A program made the translations under genes and the position numbers. DNA of 25,314 nt, from assembly GCA_009731375.1 (NCBI GenBank), contig BJOX01000004.1:220948-246261 (forward strand). The letters run 5' to 3'. Shown here piece after piece: positions 1 to 10,102 of the stretch; position 1 is the first letter of the stretch, and each line of letters opens with the position of its first letter. The notes below the pieces were generated by a model. It did not search any database, was not told where the DNA came from, and saw only the letters and a list, made by a program, of their open reading frames with translations. Source of the DNA: Paulinella micropora (Eukaryota; Cercozoa; Imbricatea; Euglyphida).

Positions 1-48
<48 letters not shown>

Positions 49-49
49 T

Positions 50-86
<37 letters not shown>

Positions 87-120
87 GCTACTACTACTGC
101 TGCTGCTGCTGCTGCTGATG

Positions 121-158
<38 letters not shown>

Positions 159-181
159 GTCTCCTCCTCCTTCTCCTCCTA

Positions 182-257
<76 letters not shown>
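1..257. repeat. (CTA)n microsatellite
   Basis: An almost uninterrupted CTA trinucleotide tract with short CTG and TCC interruptions around 87-120 and 158-180. It runs directly into an assembly gap. Poly-Leu, poly-Thr and poly-Ser open frames across it are products of the repeat and not genes. Confidence 0.97.
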
Positions 258-594
258 NNNNNNNNNNNNNNNNNNNNNNNNNNNNNNNNNNNNNNNNNNN
301 NNNNNNNNNNNNNNNNNNNNNNNNNNNNNNNNNNNNNNNNNNNNNNNNNNNNNNNNNNNNNNNNNNNNNNNNNNNNNNNNNNNNNNNNNNNNNNNNNNNN
401 NNNNNNNNNNNNNNNNNNNNNNNNNNNNNNNNNNNNNNNNNNNNNNNNNNNNNNNNNNNNNNNNNNNNNNNNNNNNNNNNNNNNNNNNNNNNNNNNNNNN
501 NNNNNNNNNNNNNNNNNNNNNNNNNNNNNNNNNNNNNNNNNNNNNNNNNNNNNNNNNNNNNNNNNNNNNNNNNNNNNNNNNNNNNNNNNNNNNN
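258..594. other. Assembly gap (337 N)
   Basis: A run of 337 undetermined bases. It removes the outer end of element copy A, where its 3' LTR should lie. In copy B about 500 bases separate the matching point (near 19948) from the end of the 3' LTR, so a gap of 337 is too short for a complete copy unless its size is only an estimate. Confidence 1.
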
Positions 595-1173
595 AAAAAA
601 ATACAAGCAACGTGGTGCTGTAGTACGATTCCCCCTTTGATCTCCTTCTTCTTCTTATCATTATCATTATTATTATTATTATTCACAGGGAGATCGTAAG
701 TACTTTGTGTTTTTTAATGACATACCCTTGTATAAGGAGGATATCCTATGATATAGTATTAGGGGGCCAGTCCTAATAGCTATATCCGAAGTCGAGGTGT
801 ATGTACCCGACCCTGCGATATACCGACACAAGTAGAGATTGACCGTGCTCAGGTACGACAGTATATAATCTATCGTAAAAAATAATTTAATGAAAGTTTC
901 AGAGAACATTTCATTTTCGAGAACATCATCCCAGGACTTGGAAAGGGTCATACCCGGGAACACCATCGCTCAATACACTAGCGATCCCCGTATACGGTGT
1001 AGTATCATCGTCGATCGACCTTTCGCACTCGTATGTTGCGATCGAATGCCAAGTTATATCACTGAGTCTTTTTAATATTCATATTGATAACTGATGATGC
1101 ATGATCAAATCATGATACGCCGTGGGCAATCAATCAGTTTATTTGAGACGCATAAAGAAAAATAGTTTCTTTG
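595..1173 (-). other. 3' non-coding region of copy A
   Basis: Sequence between the pol stop and the gap. It corresponds to 19370-19948 in copy B. It includes a short (TTA)n/(TTC)n tract at about 647-684 that is also present in copy B. No convincing gene: a 95-codon minus-strand frame (679-966) and a 61-codon frame on the other strand (890-1075) have no recognisable motif. Confidence 0.75.
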
Positions 1174-4100
1174 TCACTGCCTTCGTCGTCTGGCGCGGAT
1201 TTCTTTGCCTGGTGGAGGACCACCAACAAAAGTCAGATCGAACTTTGACTGTTCGAGAATGTCCCAGATCTTATTAGGGATTCCGCCCAACGATAATTCA
1301 AAAGGGACATCAAGCACTCCTCTTGGCAGTGTCTGAATGGTCCACGCAGTGTAATCCTTGTCTCTGGGAGTAATTGTATCATCCCATGTCTCGAGACTTT
1401 TTGCGTCTTTATATACTGGCAGATAATGTCTTGCCTTTGGATCCTCAACCGGGTCCATACTTCTCCAGAACTGGAGTATCGGTTGTACTATCTTTGCGGC
1501 TGATGATATTTTGAGTGTCCGTGTGACACGCATCTGTCGTGGGACCGCCACGACCCGCATCAAGTATAAGTCTGAGAGAGTGTCATCAGCGACATGTTGT
1601 TCCGCTGGTCTCATCAGATAGAAAACATTTTTCACCCATGCGATGGTTGCTATCGCATCGCCTTCCTTCCATCGCTCATGGACAATCTCAACGTTGCCCG
1701 CGTTTGGGTCAGTGTCCGTCCCCTCCTCCTCCTGGTGGACGTCCTTTGATCTCATCGACCTCATCGCCTTCCTCGGTTGGTCGTTGATAAGATCATTCCG
1801 CGCTCTCCTTAGCTGCGCCTCTGTGATCTTCTCCTTCTTTCCGCTATGCTCTCGCGGAGACTTGGACTGAGTCCCCACCGCGCTTATGCGGTCAGTCTTC
1901 TCCTTGCTGTCCACCTCACTCTCCTCCTTCTCAGCTATCGGTGCCCGATAAGCATCGTCTTGGTCTATGCCAGCCTCCTTGTGGATGGGCGGCACCTCTT
2001 TGAAATCATCCTTCATCCGTTTTAACGCCTCCTCAACGGATTCATCTTCCAGTAAGAAGGGATCATACTTAATCAGCCTTCTTACATTCACAATTTGCAC
2101 CTTCCCTCTACCCCTGATCTTGTAATTCAGAGGTCCCGTCTGTTCCATAATCTGATAAGGTCCTTTCCAGTGAGTGAACAGCTTAGAGCTGACTCCCTTC
2201 GGGACTTGAGGATGGTACAATAGTACAATATCCCCGACCTGGAACTTGATCTGATCCAAGTGCGCTTGTCGCACCCCTTCAGCATCAGTCTTTCGGCGCT
2301 CCGCCTCTCTATGCGCCCTGACTATTTGTTCCGCCTCCATCTTCACTCTAAGTCTCATCCCAAACAACTCATCCGCATCCGCCCAAGTGTCTTTTGGGTG
2401 AAGGAGCGAAGTCGGGATATCAGGCTCACGCCCATATACTAACTGATATGGCGAGATTGAGCTCTTCGAGCCTCCTAACGCCGTAGAGGGTAGACAGTTC
2501 ATTGCAAACGCAAATGATGGTGCTGCCTCGACCCATGCTCTTTGATTCTCCTTCTTCGTGCAATACATCTTTAGCGAGGCTTTGAGGGGTCTGTGTACCC
2601 GCTCGATTTTCCCATTTGCTCGCGGGTTATAGGCAGTAACATATTGCCATTTCATCCCGTAATACTTAGATAGTTTGTCGATGACCTCGTTATTAAAGTC
2701 CGAGCCTCGATCAGAACATATCTTTCTTGGTACTCCGATCTGTGAGATGATCCTATCGATCAGCGCCTCGGCCGTCGTCTTGCCGGTAACGTCTTTGACA
2801 GGGATGATCCACACATAGTTGGTGGCTCTGTCAATAGCCGTAAGGAGGTATTTGTAACCATCCTTCGATTCTGGGAAAGGTCCCACATGATCAATGTGTA
2901 TAAACTCAAACATCCCCGCATGAAGAGGAAATTCGCCAATCAGGCCGAAATTTGCCTTCAGTGGTGTTTTGTTTATCTTGCACGGGATGCATGCATCCAC
3001 CGCCTGATCTATCTCCTCCTTCATCTTCTTCCACCAGAATCGCCTCGCTACGAACATATGAGTTCGTTGTCGACCCGGATGCGCCAAAAGTGGGCAATTG
3101 TGGGCTGCGACAAATATAAATCGTCTCAGACTCTCCGGTACCCAAAGGGTCCATTTGTCCGGCTGTGACGCATAGCGACCGTGAAGGCCCTTGTACCACA
3201 GTAGACCATCTCTCCATCCCATCTCCTTCATCTGATCTTTGATCGCTTTCGTCATCCGTAGCTCATCCGGGTTCTGATATAACTGTATCAGTTCTTTAAA
3301 CTCCGGATCTTGAGCCTGTTGTTGCCTCCATGCGGTAGGCGAGGCTATATGGATAGTACCATCTTCTAGCCGTACCCCGATTCTTTCCGGGTCATCGTCT
3401 AGGTCACTTCTCCGCTCTTGAGGAGGCTCCGCATAAACTTCCTGCGTCTCCTCTTCCTCTCTTATGTTCGCCTTCGCATTCTCATATACCTCATAGGACC
3501 ACTCAGCGTCCTCCTGGGTATGTAGCTCACAACATATCCCGTGATCCGGGCCTTGTGGACTGTACCGTAGACCTGTGCGGTCATATCGGACTCCACTCGC
3601 CATCTCCATCGCCTCAATGTGGCTGACCTCATACACCTTGTCAGTGGACAAGTCTTCCATCTCCACCGTGGACACCAACGCCGATACTTCTGAGTTAAAC
3701 TCTAGCCTAGAGAGGCTATCAGCGACCACATTTCGCTTTCCCGGTAGATGGACCATTGTAAAATCGAAACAAGACAAGAACGCTTGCCACCGCGCCAGCC
3801 GTCCCGTCTGTTCATGATTCATCAACCATAACAGGTTATGATGATCAGTTCTGACAGTAAATTGAGGTCCTCCCCACAAATACTCTCTGAGCCTCTTGAG
3901 GGCCCATACTACCGCCAACGCCTCTCTTTGCCTTGTGCAATAGTTTCTCTCCGCCGCACACAACTTCCTACTAATAAACATGATTGGGCGTAATTTCTTC
4001 TCCTCATCCTCTTGTTGTAATACAGCCCCAATCGCAAACTTAGATGCGTCTGTATCGACTACGAATTGTTTCGTAAAGTCGGGCATCGTTAACACCAGTC

Positions 4101-6987
4101 CTCCGTCTTTCGGGTCTTTGTAAATGAGATCTTTGAGCGCATGAAACGCTTGCAAAGCCTCTTCGCCCCACTTCTCAAAGTCTCCAAAATCTATCATTTT
4201 CTCCAACTTAGCCCGTGTTGCACCCCAATCGGGTATAAACTGGCTATAGTATTGCGCCATCGCAAGGAATGAGTGCAATTCAGTGCGGTTCTTCGGTATC
4301 GGTCGATTCATAATCTCCTCCCTCTTCTCTTTGGATATCGAGACTCGATTATGGGAGATCTCGTACCCTAAGTATGTCACACTCGTCTTGGCAAGTTGAC
4401 ACTTCTTTAGATTGCACTTCAGGCCAAAAGCTCCGATGCGCCTGAATATATCGGACAAATGATCGATATGCTCCTCCATTGTGTTAGAGTATACGATAAT
4501 GTCATCGATATAGCAAAATGCATATTCTCCCGCCTTCTGTCCCCGCCTTCTCATAAAGCCACCGTCAGACAAATCATCGTACTGACTGCTCAACATCTTC
4601 TGCATCGCCTTCTGGAAAAGTCCTGGGGCTTGCTTGAGGCCCATCGGAAGCACTTTCCATTGGTATATTTCCATACCCACCACAAACGCCGTCAGCCATC
4701 TGGACTTTTCCTCCAGTGGTATCTGCCAGAAGCCATTCTTAAGGTCAATGACCGAATAGAATTTTGCATTCCGCAGTACTCTCCTTCCTTCTTCTAATGT
4801 CGGGAGAGGATTTCTCTCTTCCTCCAGCACCTTGTTAACACGAGCATAGTTAACTGTCAGGCGCCATTCTCCTCCTGGCTTCGGCACTATTCTCGGTTGT
4901 GAGACTATTGGAGATGTTGATCTCTCAATAAAGTCCTCATTGAGCAGCTGTCTTGCTAGCTCCTCCGCTATCTTCGCCTCATGTATACTCAAATTCGCCC
5001 TTCGTGGTGCCGGTGACGGCTCCGCACCCGGTATTTTGTAAATAACCGCAGTGAAATCTTCAGGCTTGACACCACCTGCATGTGGAGGGTCAAAAATTTC
5101 CTTGTTCGCCTCTAATTTGGCTTTTAAAAGCTCCTTCTCCTTCTCCGTGCCTACTCCTTCTTCCAATATTTTCCGCGCCGCCTCTTGAAAATCTTCATCA
5201 GACATCTGCTTATGCTGCTTGAGGGGTTCTCTGTCCTCCTCCAAGCCTAAGTCCTCTTCCGAGACATCATCTAGGCCCGTCTTTTCATACGTGACCGTGT
5301 CCGGCTCATCATCTTTACCGAGCTCCACCAGCATGTCAATGAGTCTCGCGTATTGCAAAGGAGCTTTACGGGTGTAAAAACCATCAAAGCATGTGAATGC
5401 TTGCGGTATCAATTTCAACTTGTCGAGGTCTCTGAGCTTCCGCTTGTATGCACTGCTCTGCTCACGAGTTCCCATACGACAAGCCACCACTAGCTGTTGC
5501 TTGCGAGAGGGTACCGGTATAGGATGATCAATAAGCCGGTCCCTTATTTCCTGCGCCCATATCGCCTTCTCATTATATGGCAGGATAATAGTATACGGCT
5601 TATTATTTTCGAATAAAGTCCGTAAGCATTTCTTCACTTCAGACAGTGAACGCGGCCACGTGGGCTCGTCACCCCAGAAATCAGTAATAAAACTTTTAAT
5701 AGTTTCTGGTGGAGTATCCGGGATTCGCCCCGTTCTCCTTGGTACAAACGCCTCCCTTTTTTCTTCTCCTACTTTCGCATGGAAACAGTATCCGTTAGTA
5801 ATATGGACATCTGTTCCTACTCCTTCCGCGAATCTCGCCAACGACGGGCTTCTTTGTGCGACACATATAATCTCCTCCTTTCGCTTCTCGATTAAGTCAT
5901 CAATAGACTTTTTGTCCCAATGGCATGTCGGAACTGTGACAGTGCACACTTGGGATTCCCAATTGTCGGTCCAGGACAGTTCATCCGGTCTTACGACATG
6001 GGGGTGAACGTACACCTCAAGTGCCTCATGTGCGATGGCCATCTTTTTGTGATCCGTCGCTAGACTCAGCTCATAAGCCTCATAAGAGTCAGTAGCGTTG
6101 AAGGGATCAATATCGTTCTCTTCTCCTCTTTTTACTCCATATATCACTCGCCGTGCGGCGCAATCAATCACAGCCCCCATCGTAGCCAATTGGTCATACG
6201 ATAGTAATATTGACCCGTGGTAACCGGGGACGACATAGAGGTCCATACGGTATACTCGTGCGGATTTCAATTTAAAGGTCAGTGTGATGATTCCCGTGAT
6301 ATCCGTCCGGCTGCTCACTCCTTTGAGAGTGCCCGTTGACTTTTTCATATTTCCGTCCACCCAGTCCCGGTATCGATTAAAAAACTTCCGGCCGACAATA
6401 TTAATATTCGCCATCGTATCATTACCAACTTTTAATATTGTCTTCAATGTTTCACAATAAAGTTCCGTATAACACAGAGCATCGGGCCTGTGTATATTGG
6501 CTGCGAGAACAAGAACTTTACGTTCCAAATTTTGGAGTCTTGTCTCTAAGTTTTTCAACTCCTCCTTCTTCTCCTCCTGCTTCACCTCATTAACATTTTT
6601 ATTATTCTGCGGTACTGGTGCGTTTACTATTTGAGCGACATTGTCTTGTGGTACTTGAGTACACACATTGTCTTTTTGCTCGCCACCCGCCGCGACCGTA
6701 GACATTGAGTCTGTTCGTGGTTGTTTGCTTGGCCGAGGCGATACGTCTGCCATTGGCCTCCTCGCCTCCATCGCAAGTCTCGCCTTCCTATTTGCATCAG
6801 TTATCATTGGTAACCGTGCTGTATGAACGGGTATGAGACTACCTTGGGGCTGCAGTCTCTGTGTACCCACATCTTTGTTTTCACATAGAGGAAGCGTTGG
6901 CCCAGTCTGCACAACAGCATTAGAAAGCACTGTGACTTTAGGGTTAAACTTCACAGTCTTCTCCTTCCTCTCTTCTTCCCCCTCCAG
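1174..6987 (-). CDS. pol: Pol polyprotein, intact (protease-like, RT, RNase H, integrase)
   Basis: Encodes replication and integration enzymes of the element. The frame opens right after the gag UGA (6988-6990). There is no ATG until residue 50, and the first start-like codon is GTG at 6954, so expression as a Gag-Pol fusion is likely. Numbering from that GTG: coiled-coil-like stretch 123-150; retropepsin-like region 170-270 with D179-T-M-A and ILLS at 249-252; uncharacterised 270-650; RT 655-870 with VIDLKNGFWQIPL at 735-747 and YIDD at 815-818; RNase H with D969, E1011, D1037, D1079; integrase zinc finger H1285, H1292, C1322, C1325; DDE core D1355, D1415, E1451 (35-residue last spacing); GPY at 1598-1600; then about 300 residues of unknown function. 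Very long for Ty3/gypsy Pol. No internal stops. Confidence 0.95.
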   Translation of the reverse strand: MEGEEERKEKTVKFNPKVTVLSNAVVQTGPTLPLCENKDVGTQRLQPQGSLIPVHTARLPMITDANRKARLAMEARRPMADVSPRPSKQPRTDSMSTVAAGGEQKDNVCTQVPQDNVAQIVNAPVPQNNKNVNEVKQEEKKEELKNLETRLQNLERKVLVLAANIHRPDALCYTELYCETLKTILKVGNDTMANINIVGRKFFNRYRDWVDGNMKKSTGTLKGVSSRTDITGIITLTFKLKSARVYRMDLYVVPGYHGSILLSYDQLATMGAVIDCAARRVIYGVKRGEENDIDPFNATDSYEAYELSLATDHKKMAIAHEALEVYVHPHVVRPDELSWTDNWESQVCTVTVPTCHWDKKSIDDLIEKRKEEIICVAQRSPSLARFAEGVGTDVHITNGYCFHAKVGEEKREAFVPRRTGRIPDTPPETIKSFITDFWGDEPTWPRSLSEVKKCLRTLFENNKPYTIILPYNEKAIWAQEIRDRLIDHPIPVPSRKQQLVVACRMGTREQSSAYKRKLRDLDKLKLIPQAFTCFDGFYTRKAPLQYARLIDMLVELGKDDEPDTVTYEKTGLDDVSEEDLGLEEDREPLKQHKQMSDEDFQEAARKILEEGVGTEKEKELLKAKLEANKEIFDPPHAGGVKPEDFTAVIYKIPGAEPSPAPRRANLSIHEAKIAEELARQLLNEDFIERSTSPIVSQPRIVPKPGGEWRLTVNYARVNKVLEEERNPLPTLEEGRRVLRNAKFYSVIDLKNGFWQIPLEEKSRWLTAFVVGMEIYQWKVLPMGLKQAPGLFQKAMQKMLSSQYDDLSDGGFMRRRGQKAGEYAFCYIDDIIVYSNTMEEHIDHLSDIFRRIGAFGLKCNLKKCQLAKTSVTYLGYEISHNRVSISKEKREEIMNRPIPKNRTELHSFLAMAQYYSQFIPDWGATRAKLEKMIDFGDFEKWGEEALQAFHALKDLIYKDPKDGGLVLTMPDFTKQFVVDTDASKFAIGAVLQQEDEEKKLRPIMFISRKLCAAERNYCTRQREALAVVWALKRLREYLWGGPQFTVRTDHHNLLWLMNHEQTGRLARWQAFLSCFDFTMVHLPGKRNVVADSLSRLEFNSEVSALVSTVEMEDLSTDKVYEVSHIEAMEMASGVRYDRTGLRYSPQGPDHGICCELHTQEDAEWSYEVYENAKANIREEEETQEVYAEPPQERRSDLDDDPERIGVRLEDGTIHIASPTAWRQQQAQDPEFKELIQLYQNPDELRMTKAIKDQMKEMGWRDGLLWYKGLHGRYASQPDKWTLWVPESLRRFIFVAAHNCPLLAHPGRQRTHMFVARRFWWKKMKEEIDQAVDACIPCKINKTPLKANFGLIGEFPLHAGMFEFIHIDHVGPFPESKDGYKYLLTAIDRATNYVWIIPVKDVTGKTTAEALIDRIISQIGVPRKICSDRGSDFNNEVIDKLSKYYGMKWQYVTAYNPRANGKIERVHRPLKASLKMYCTKKENQRAWVEAAPSFAFAMNCLPSTALGGSKSSISPYQLVYGREPDIPTSLLHPKDTWADADELFGMRLRVKMEAEQIVRAHREAERRKTDAEGVRQAHLDQIKFQVGDIVLLYHPQVPKGVSSKLFTHWKGPYQIMEQTGPLNYKIRGRGKVQIVNVRRLIKYDPFLLEDESVEEALKRMKDDFKEVPPIHKEAGIDQDDAYRAPIAEKEESEVDSKEKTDRISAVGTQSKSPREHSGKKEKITEAQLRRARNDLINDQPRKAMRSMRSKDVHQEEEGTDTDPNAGNVEIVHERWKEGDAIATIAWVKNVFYLMRPAEQHVADDTLSDLYLMRVVAVPRQMRVTRTLKISSAAKIVQPILQFWRSMDPVEDPKARHYLPVYKDAKSLETWDDTITPRDKDYTAWTIQTLPRGVLDVPFELSLGGIPNKIWDILEQSKFDLTFVGGPPPGKEIRARRRRQ
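6925..6960 (-). promoter_or_regulatory. Predicted stem-loop downstream of gag UGA (copy A)
   Basis: Identical on the minus strand to the copy B stem-loop at 13583-13618: a 7-bp core ACTGTGA/TCACAGT extended by an AAG/CTT outer stem and a TTTA/TAAA inner stem. It begins 27 bases after the UGA. A role in stop-codon readthrough is inference. Confidence 0.45.
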
Positions 6988-6990
6988 TCA
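6988..6990 (-). other. In-frame gag UGA, candidate readthrough codon (copy A)
   Basis: Single UGA between gag and pol, followed by CUG. The frames on both sides are identical and no other stop intervenes. See the copy B entry for context. Confidence 0.7.
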
Positions 6991-9684
6991 TTCCACCACC
7001 TCGAAACGATTACCTTGAGTAGTGTCCGGGTAGGATGACGTATCGGTCTCCGAGGCAGTGTTGTAGGCCTGAGCTCGACCGAAATTTGGGTTGGAGCTTG
7101 CCCACGAGCCTCCTCCTCCTCTGGGTGGGGGGGCTGGAGCTCGAACAGCTCTCCCTCCATAAGGGGTATATCCCCGACCTCCTCCTCTTCCTCTCTGAGG
7201 GGTTCCCTGCCACCTCGAGGCTCCTCTCCATGTTCCTCCTCCTCCTCCTCCTCCTCCTCCTCCTCCTCGTCCTCCTGCTCCTGCTCCTCCTTCTCGTCCT
7301 CTTTGAGAGGCCTTTAAGTTCTTTTGTCTCTCCCTTTCCTCCTTCTTCTCCTTCATCCTCTTCATGTAGGTAATGATTGCCTCTCGTAACTCCTCATCAT
7401 CACACATATTGGCATACCAACCTTCGTTCACAGCGGCAATCTGAAGCATATTGAAAAGGCCCGGTTCCTTGCCTTCCGTCCTGCTCAGAAAATTTGCCCT
7501 TGCTGTTGGGTTCTGCCTATCATGATTGAAAGAGCAGTCTCTGTTCTCCATCTGTGCCTTACACTGCAAGCCCGCGAACCACCTCCAACATGCGGTCTTC
7601 AGGTCTGGCTCTCTCTGTCTCTTCCAACCGGCAACTCTGTTTGTGTACGTGGCTTGTGCGCCAACAGGTACACCGCCTGCCTGTGCCGTATGTGCCTCCG
7701 TGAGCGAGTCCATGTTTGAGCATGCACTCATCACTTCTTGAAACAGTGCTGACGGAGCAACGCTTTGAACCGTATTTTCGAACACGTGTGTCTCGAGGAA
7801 GTTCTTGGACTTCACTGAGCTAAACGTCGAGCATTGTTGTATGAGCTGAGTAAGCTTACTCGGGTTAACTGTGTGTAACGCCGAAAAGAAATAGAGGATG
7901 ATCGACTTGCGGCCATAGAATAGCCCATAGGAGGAAACTACCTCCGTAAGGGTCGCCGCCAAGCCAACAGCACTCCTCAAACTCATCGCCACTGTCTCAA
8001 AGATTTCAAATCCTATGAGAGTACCAGTGCAGAGATGCTGGTATCCATGAGATTGAAAATATGAAATGAGTGTGGCCACCGCCAGTTCACACTGAGCGTC
8101 TAGGCCTGTTGCATTGTTTCTCTTAATCTCCTCCTTCTTTCTCAAAAACTTGTACTGTGTCAGATCAAATCCCTCCGAGACTAGAGATTGGTCAAAAACA
8201 GTAACAAGGGCCTCGTATTCCTGCGTTTCGTCGCAAGGAAAAGCCTTCATGCAGGCATTGATCTCTTTGAGCTTGCTCAAAAGCGAAGCATCAGAGTCTT
8301 TGTCTGAGCTCGTCTTGGCATATAGCATGAGACTTGCCACTCCTCCTTTCTTCCCCTTGAAGGCATTTATGATGTTCTGTCTGTCCTTCTTCTCCGTGTT
8401 TGTGACCACCACCGTAGTTGAGCCCGAGGGTGCAGGGGCTGGTGGGGCAGGAGCTGGTGGGGTCAAATATGTCGGAGGGTGTGTCTTTGCACCACTCACT
8501 TTTGCTTTCATTCTTTCCAGTCTCATCGTCTTCTCGAACTCCTCATTCTCTTTCGCCTTCTTCTTCTCAGATATCACCAGCTTTTGAGCATGAGTGATAA
8601 AGGCCACCAATTCAGAAGCAGATCTGAGAAAATTATATTTCTCCACATATTGGTCAACACCTGCTTTGTTGGCGACCGGTGGTGCGTTACTAAGTGATTT
8701 AAGGACAGAGTGATCCTTGGTAGGAATCCATCTCTTCCATGCCTCCTTGTGCAGTAACGCACCCATCAACAGTCTGATCTTGGTCAGAACTCTGTCGGTC
8801 TTCTCTAACTCATCAATCACAGGATGAGTTTCTCCTGCTGCCTTAATGCTTTTTTCCATCTCTGCCTTCCCCTCCTCCAAGGCCTTTATTTCCATTGTAA
8901 AAAAATGAAATATGCCACTCGAGTTTTTCGAACCCAGATTGGTCTTCATTTTTGTTACATCGACTGCCTCCTGACCAGTCGCGAGGAATCTGGCCGTTGC
9001 TCTTGGGTTTGTGTACTGGAGGTAACCCTCACATCGTGGGCCGTATGTACGTTCCCAAATCAGGGTTTGAGTGTACACCCCAAAGATAGCATCGAGTAAT
9101 TCAAGGTGGGTGTGTGTGTCCCCAAACTTGATATGCTGTATCTTCTTTCTCTCTTCTGGATCAGAGACCAGTTTGCCGAGGAGCTGTGCTGTGTTTGATA
9201 ATAGGATATAGACATCCTTTTTAGCACGACTTTTCTCTCTTCTTTGATCCTGAGGGATCCACACATAGGTATCCTTCTCTACCCCCATCTTGTTATCAAA
9301 CTCTTCTTTAGTGAGGTCATAGTGGTCTTGCACCCACTGTTGTTCCTCCACTGTGATCTCCTCTCCATCACTATGAATCAAGTCGATCATTTTTCGTCCT
9401 CCTCCTCCCGTGTAGGCAGGTGGTAAGGGATTACCATATGCTCCTCCTCCTCCCGTCTCTTCTTGTTCAAATCCTCCTTCATCTTCGTCTCCTCCATATC
9501 TTCCTTCATCATCCCAGCCCTCTTCTACTCCTCCTCCTACTCCTTCATCTCCTCCTCCTCCTTCATTCAATCCTCCTCCTCCTCCTTCATTCAATCCTCT
9601 TCCTCCTCCTCCTCCTGCTTCTTCTTCTTCTCTTCTTTGATCTGCCTCCGAGAATTCGCTCACTTCGGCGATCTCTGTCGACAT
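6988..9684 (-). CDS. gag: Gag-like structural protein with CCCH zinc finger
   Basis: Predicted capsid/nucleocapsid protein of the retrotransposon, 898 residues. It starts at the first ATG after a ~180-base visible leader. Residues 20-97 are Gly/Glu/Asp-rich low complexity. Residues 100-400 and 425-690 are two mostly helical, charged blocks separated by a Pro/Ala linker (403-420). A zinc-finger-like motif C699-x8-C708-x8-C717-x3-H721 takes the place of the usual CCHC knuckle. The tail (795-870) is Gly/Arg-rich with RGG-type repeats, as in RNA-binding proteins. Gag identity rests on position before pol, the nucleocapsid-like C-terminus and the shared frame; I do not recognise a family from the central blocks. 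It ends in UGA and may be extended into Pol by readthrough. Confidence 0.85.
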   Translation of the reverse strand: MSTEIAEVSEFSEADQRREEEEAGGGGGRGLNEGGGGGLNEGGGGDEGVGGGVEEGWDDEGRYGGDEDEGGFEQEETGGGGAYGNPLPPAYTGGGGRKMIDLIHSDGEEITVEEQQWVQDHYDLTKEEFDNKMGVEKDTYVWIPQDQRREKSRAKKDVYILLSNTAQLLGKLVSDPEERKKIQHIKFGDTHTHLELLDAIFGVYTQTLIWERTYGPRCEGYLQYTNPRATARFLATGQEAVDVTKMKTNLGSKNSSGIFHFFTMEIKALEEGKAEMEKSIKAAGETHPVIDELEKTDRVLTKIRLLMGALLHKEAWKRWIPTKDHSVLKSLSNAPPVANKAGVDQYVEKYNFLRSASELVAFITHAQKLVISEKKKAKENEEFEKTMRLERMKAKVSGAKTHPPTYLTPPAPAPPAPAPSGSTTVVVTNTEKKDRQNIINAFKGKKGGVASLMLYAKTSSDKDSDASLLSKLKEINACMKAFPCDETQEYEALVTVFDQSLVSEGFDLTQYKFLRKKEEIKRNNATGLDAQCELAVATLISYFQSHGYQHLCTGTLIGFEIFETVAMSLRSAVGLAATLTEVVSSYGLFYGRKSIILYFFSALHTVNPSKLTQLIQQCSTFSSVKSKNFLETHVFENTVQSVAPSALFQEVMSACSNMDSLTEAHTAQAGGVPVGAQATYTNRVAGWKRQREPDLKTACWRWFAGLQCKAQMENRDCSFNHDRQNPTARANFLSRTEGKEPGLFNMLQIAAVNEGWYANMCDDEELREAIITYMKRMKEKKEERERQKNLKASQRGREGGAGAGGRGGGGGGGGGGGTWRGASRWQGTPQRGRGGGRGYTPYGGRAVRAPAPPPRGGGGSWASSNPNFGRAQAYNTASETDTSSYPDTTQGNRFEVVE

Positions 9685-9862
9685 GATGTCGTAGTAGTGA
9701 TCAACAGGAGGACATCTTATGTTTGGTTTTTGTTCGTTTGTGTTCTGTTCCTCCTTCAGTCGATTGACTAGTGAAGAGAGAAACTAATAGAGAGGGTAGG
9801 ATAAGATTCCCTGTCCTCTATGAAACACTGTTTGTATGTTTGTTTTTGTTTGAGAAAAATAG
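9685..9862 (-). other. Partial 5' leader of copy A
   Basis: Untranslated leader upstream of the copy A gag ATG. It matches 10703-10888 of copy B in reverse complement, except for an 8-base shorter segment around 9712-9720. It is truncated by the adjacent gap, so the rest of the leader and the 5' LTR of this copy are missing. Confidence 0.8.
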
Positions 9863-9872
9863 NNNNNNNNNN
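9863..9872. other. Assembly gap (10 N) between copies A and B
   Basis: Ten undetermined bases, a common placeholder for an unsized gap. By comparison with copy B, roughly 0.8 kb of leader plus LTR of copy A should fall here if that copy is complete. Confidence 1.
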
Positions 9873-10102
9873 GTGATGCCCCGGATAGCCGGTAAAAAAT
9901 ACCTTTTCCTGGTGACAGGTGCACCAGCTTGTTTTTCAGTATTATTTGTCCGGATTGGACCTGATGCCATTTTATTCCTGGTCTGTTGCCGTTTTCCTTT
10001 TTGGCTTCACTGAGCTAATACAACGAGACATCATTCTCATTCTTGAGGACTGTGTTTGGTTGTATTACCGACTTTTTACGAGCTATCGTTGGGGGCATTA
10101 CA
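9873..10102 (+). repeat. 5' LTR of copy B (5' end altered or truncated at gap)
   Basis: Positions 9881-10102 match 20227-20448 with one C/T difference and no indels. It ends in CATTACA, the expected CA terminus. The first eight bases after the gap do not match the start of the 3' LTR; they equal its reverse complement (20217-20224). An internal hairpin CTGGTG/CACCAG lies at 9909-9927. Confidence 0.9.

Larger units (their letters stand above)
595..9862 (-). mobile_element. Ty3/gypsy-type LTR retrotransposon, copy A (internal region)
   Basis: Minus-strand element with gag followed by pol in the order protease-like, RT, RNase H, integrase, which is the Ty3/gypsy (Metaviridae) order. It mirrors copy B almost base for base: coordinates of matching points sum to 20543 across pol. 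Both ends are cut by assembly gaps, so no LTR of this copy is visible. Its coding capacity is intact apart from the UGA between gag and pol. Differences from copy B are few: Gly-tract lengths and residue 5 in Gag, two Pol substitutions, an 8-base leader indel, and a cluster of changes near the left gap. Confidence 0.95.

Noticed and set aside
679-966. 95-codon frame on the minus strand, also at 19577-19864 on plus, between pol and the 3' LTR
   Set aside because: No domain or motif. Three of the few A/B differences in this region fall in its last codons and all change residues. An overlapping frame on the other strand is equally open. Most likely untranslated region.
7035-7373. Many frames antisense to gag and pol in both copies
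   Set aside because: They mirror each other only because the elements are inverted copies. They lie opposite well-supported coding sequence and have no motifs.
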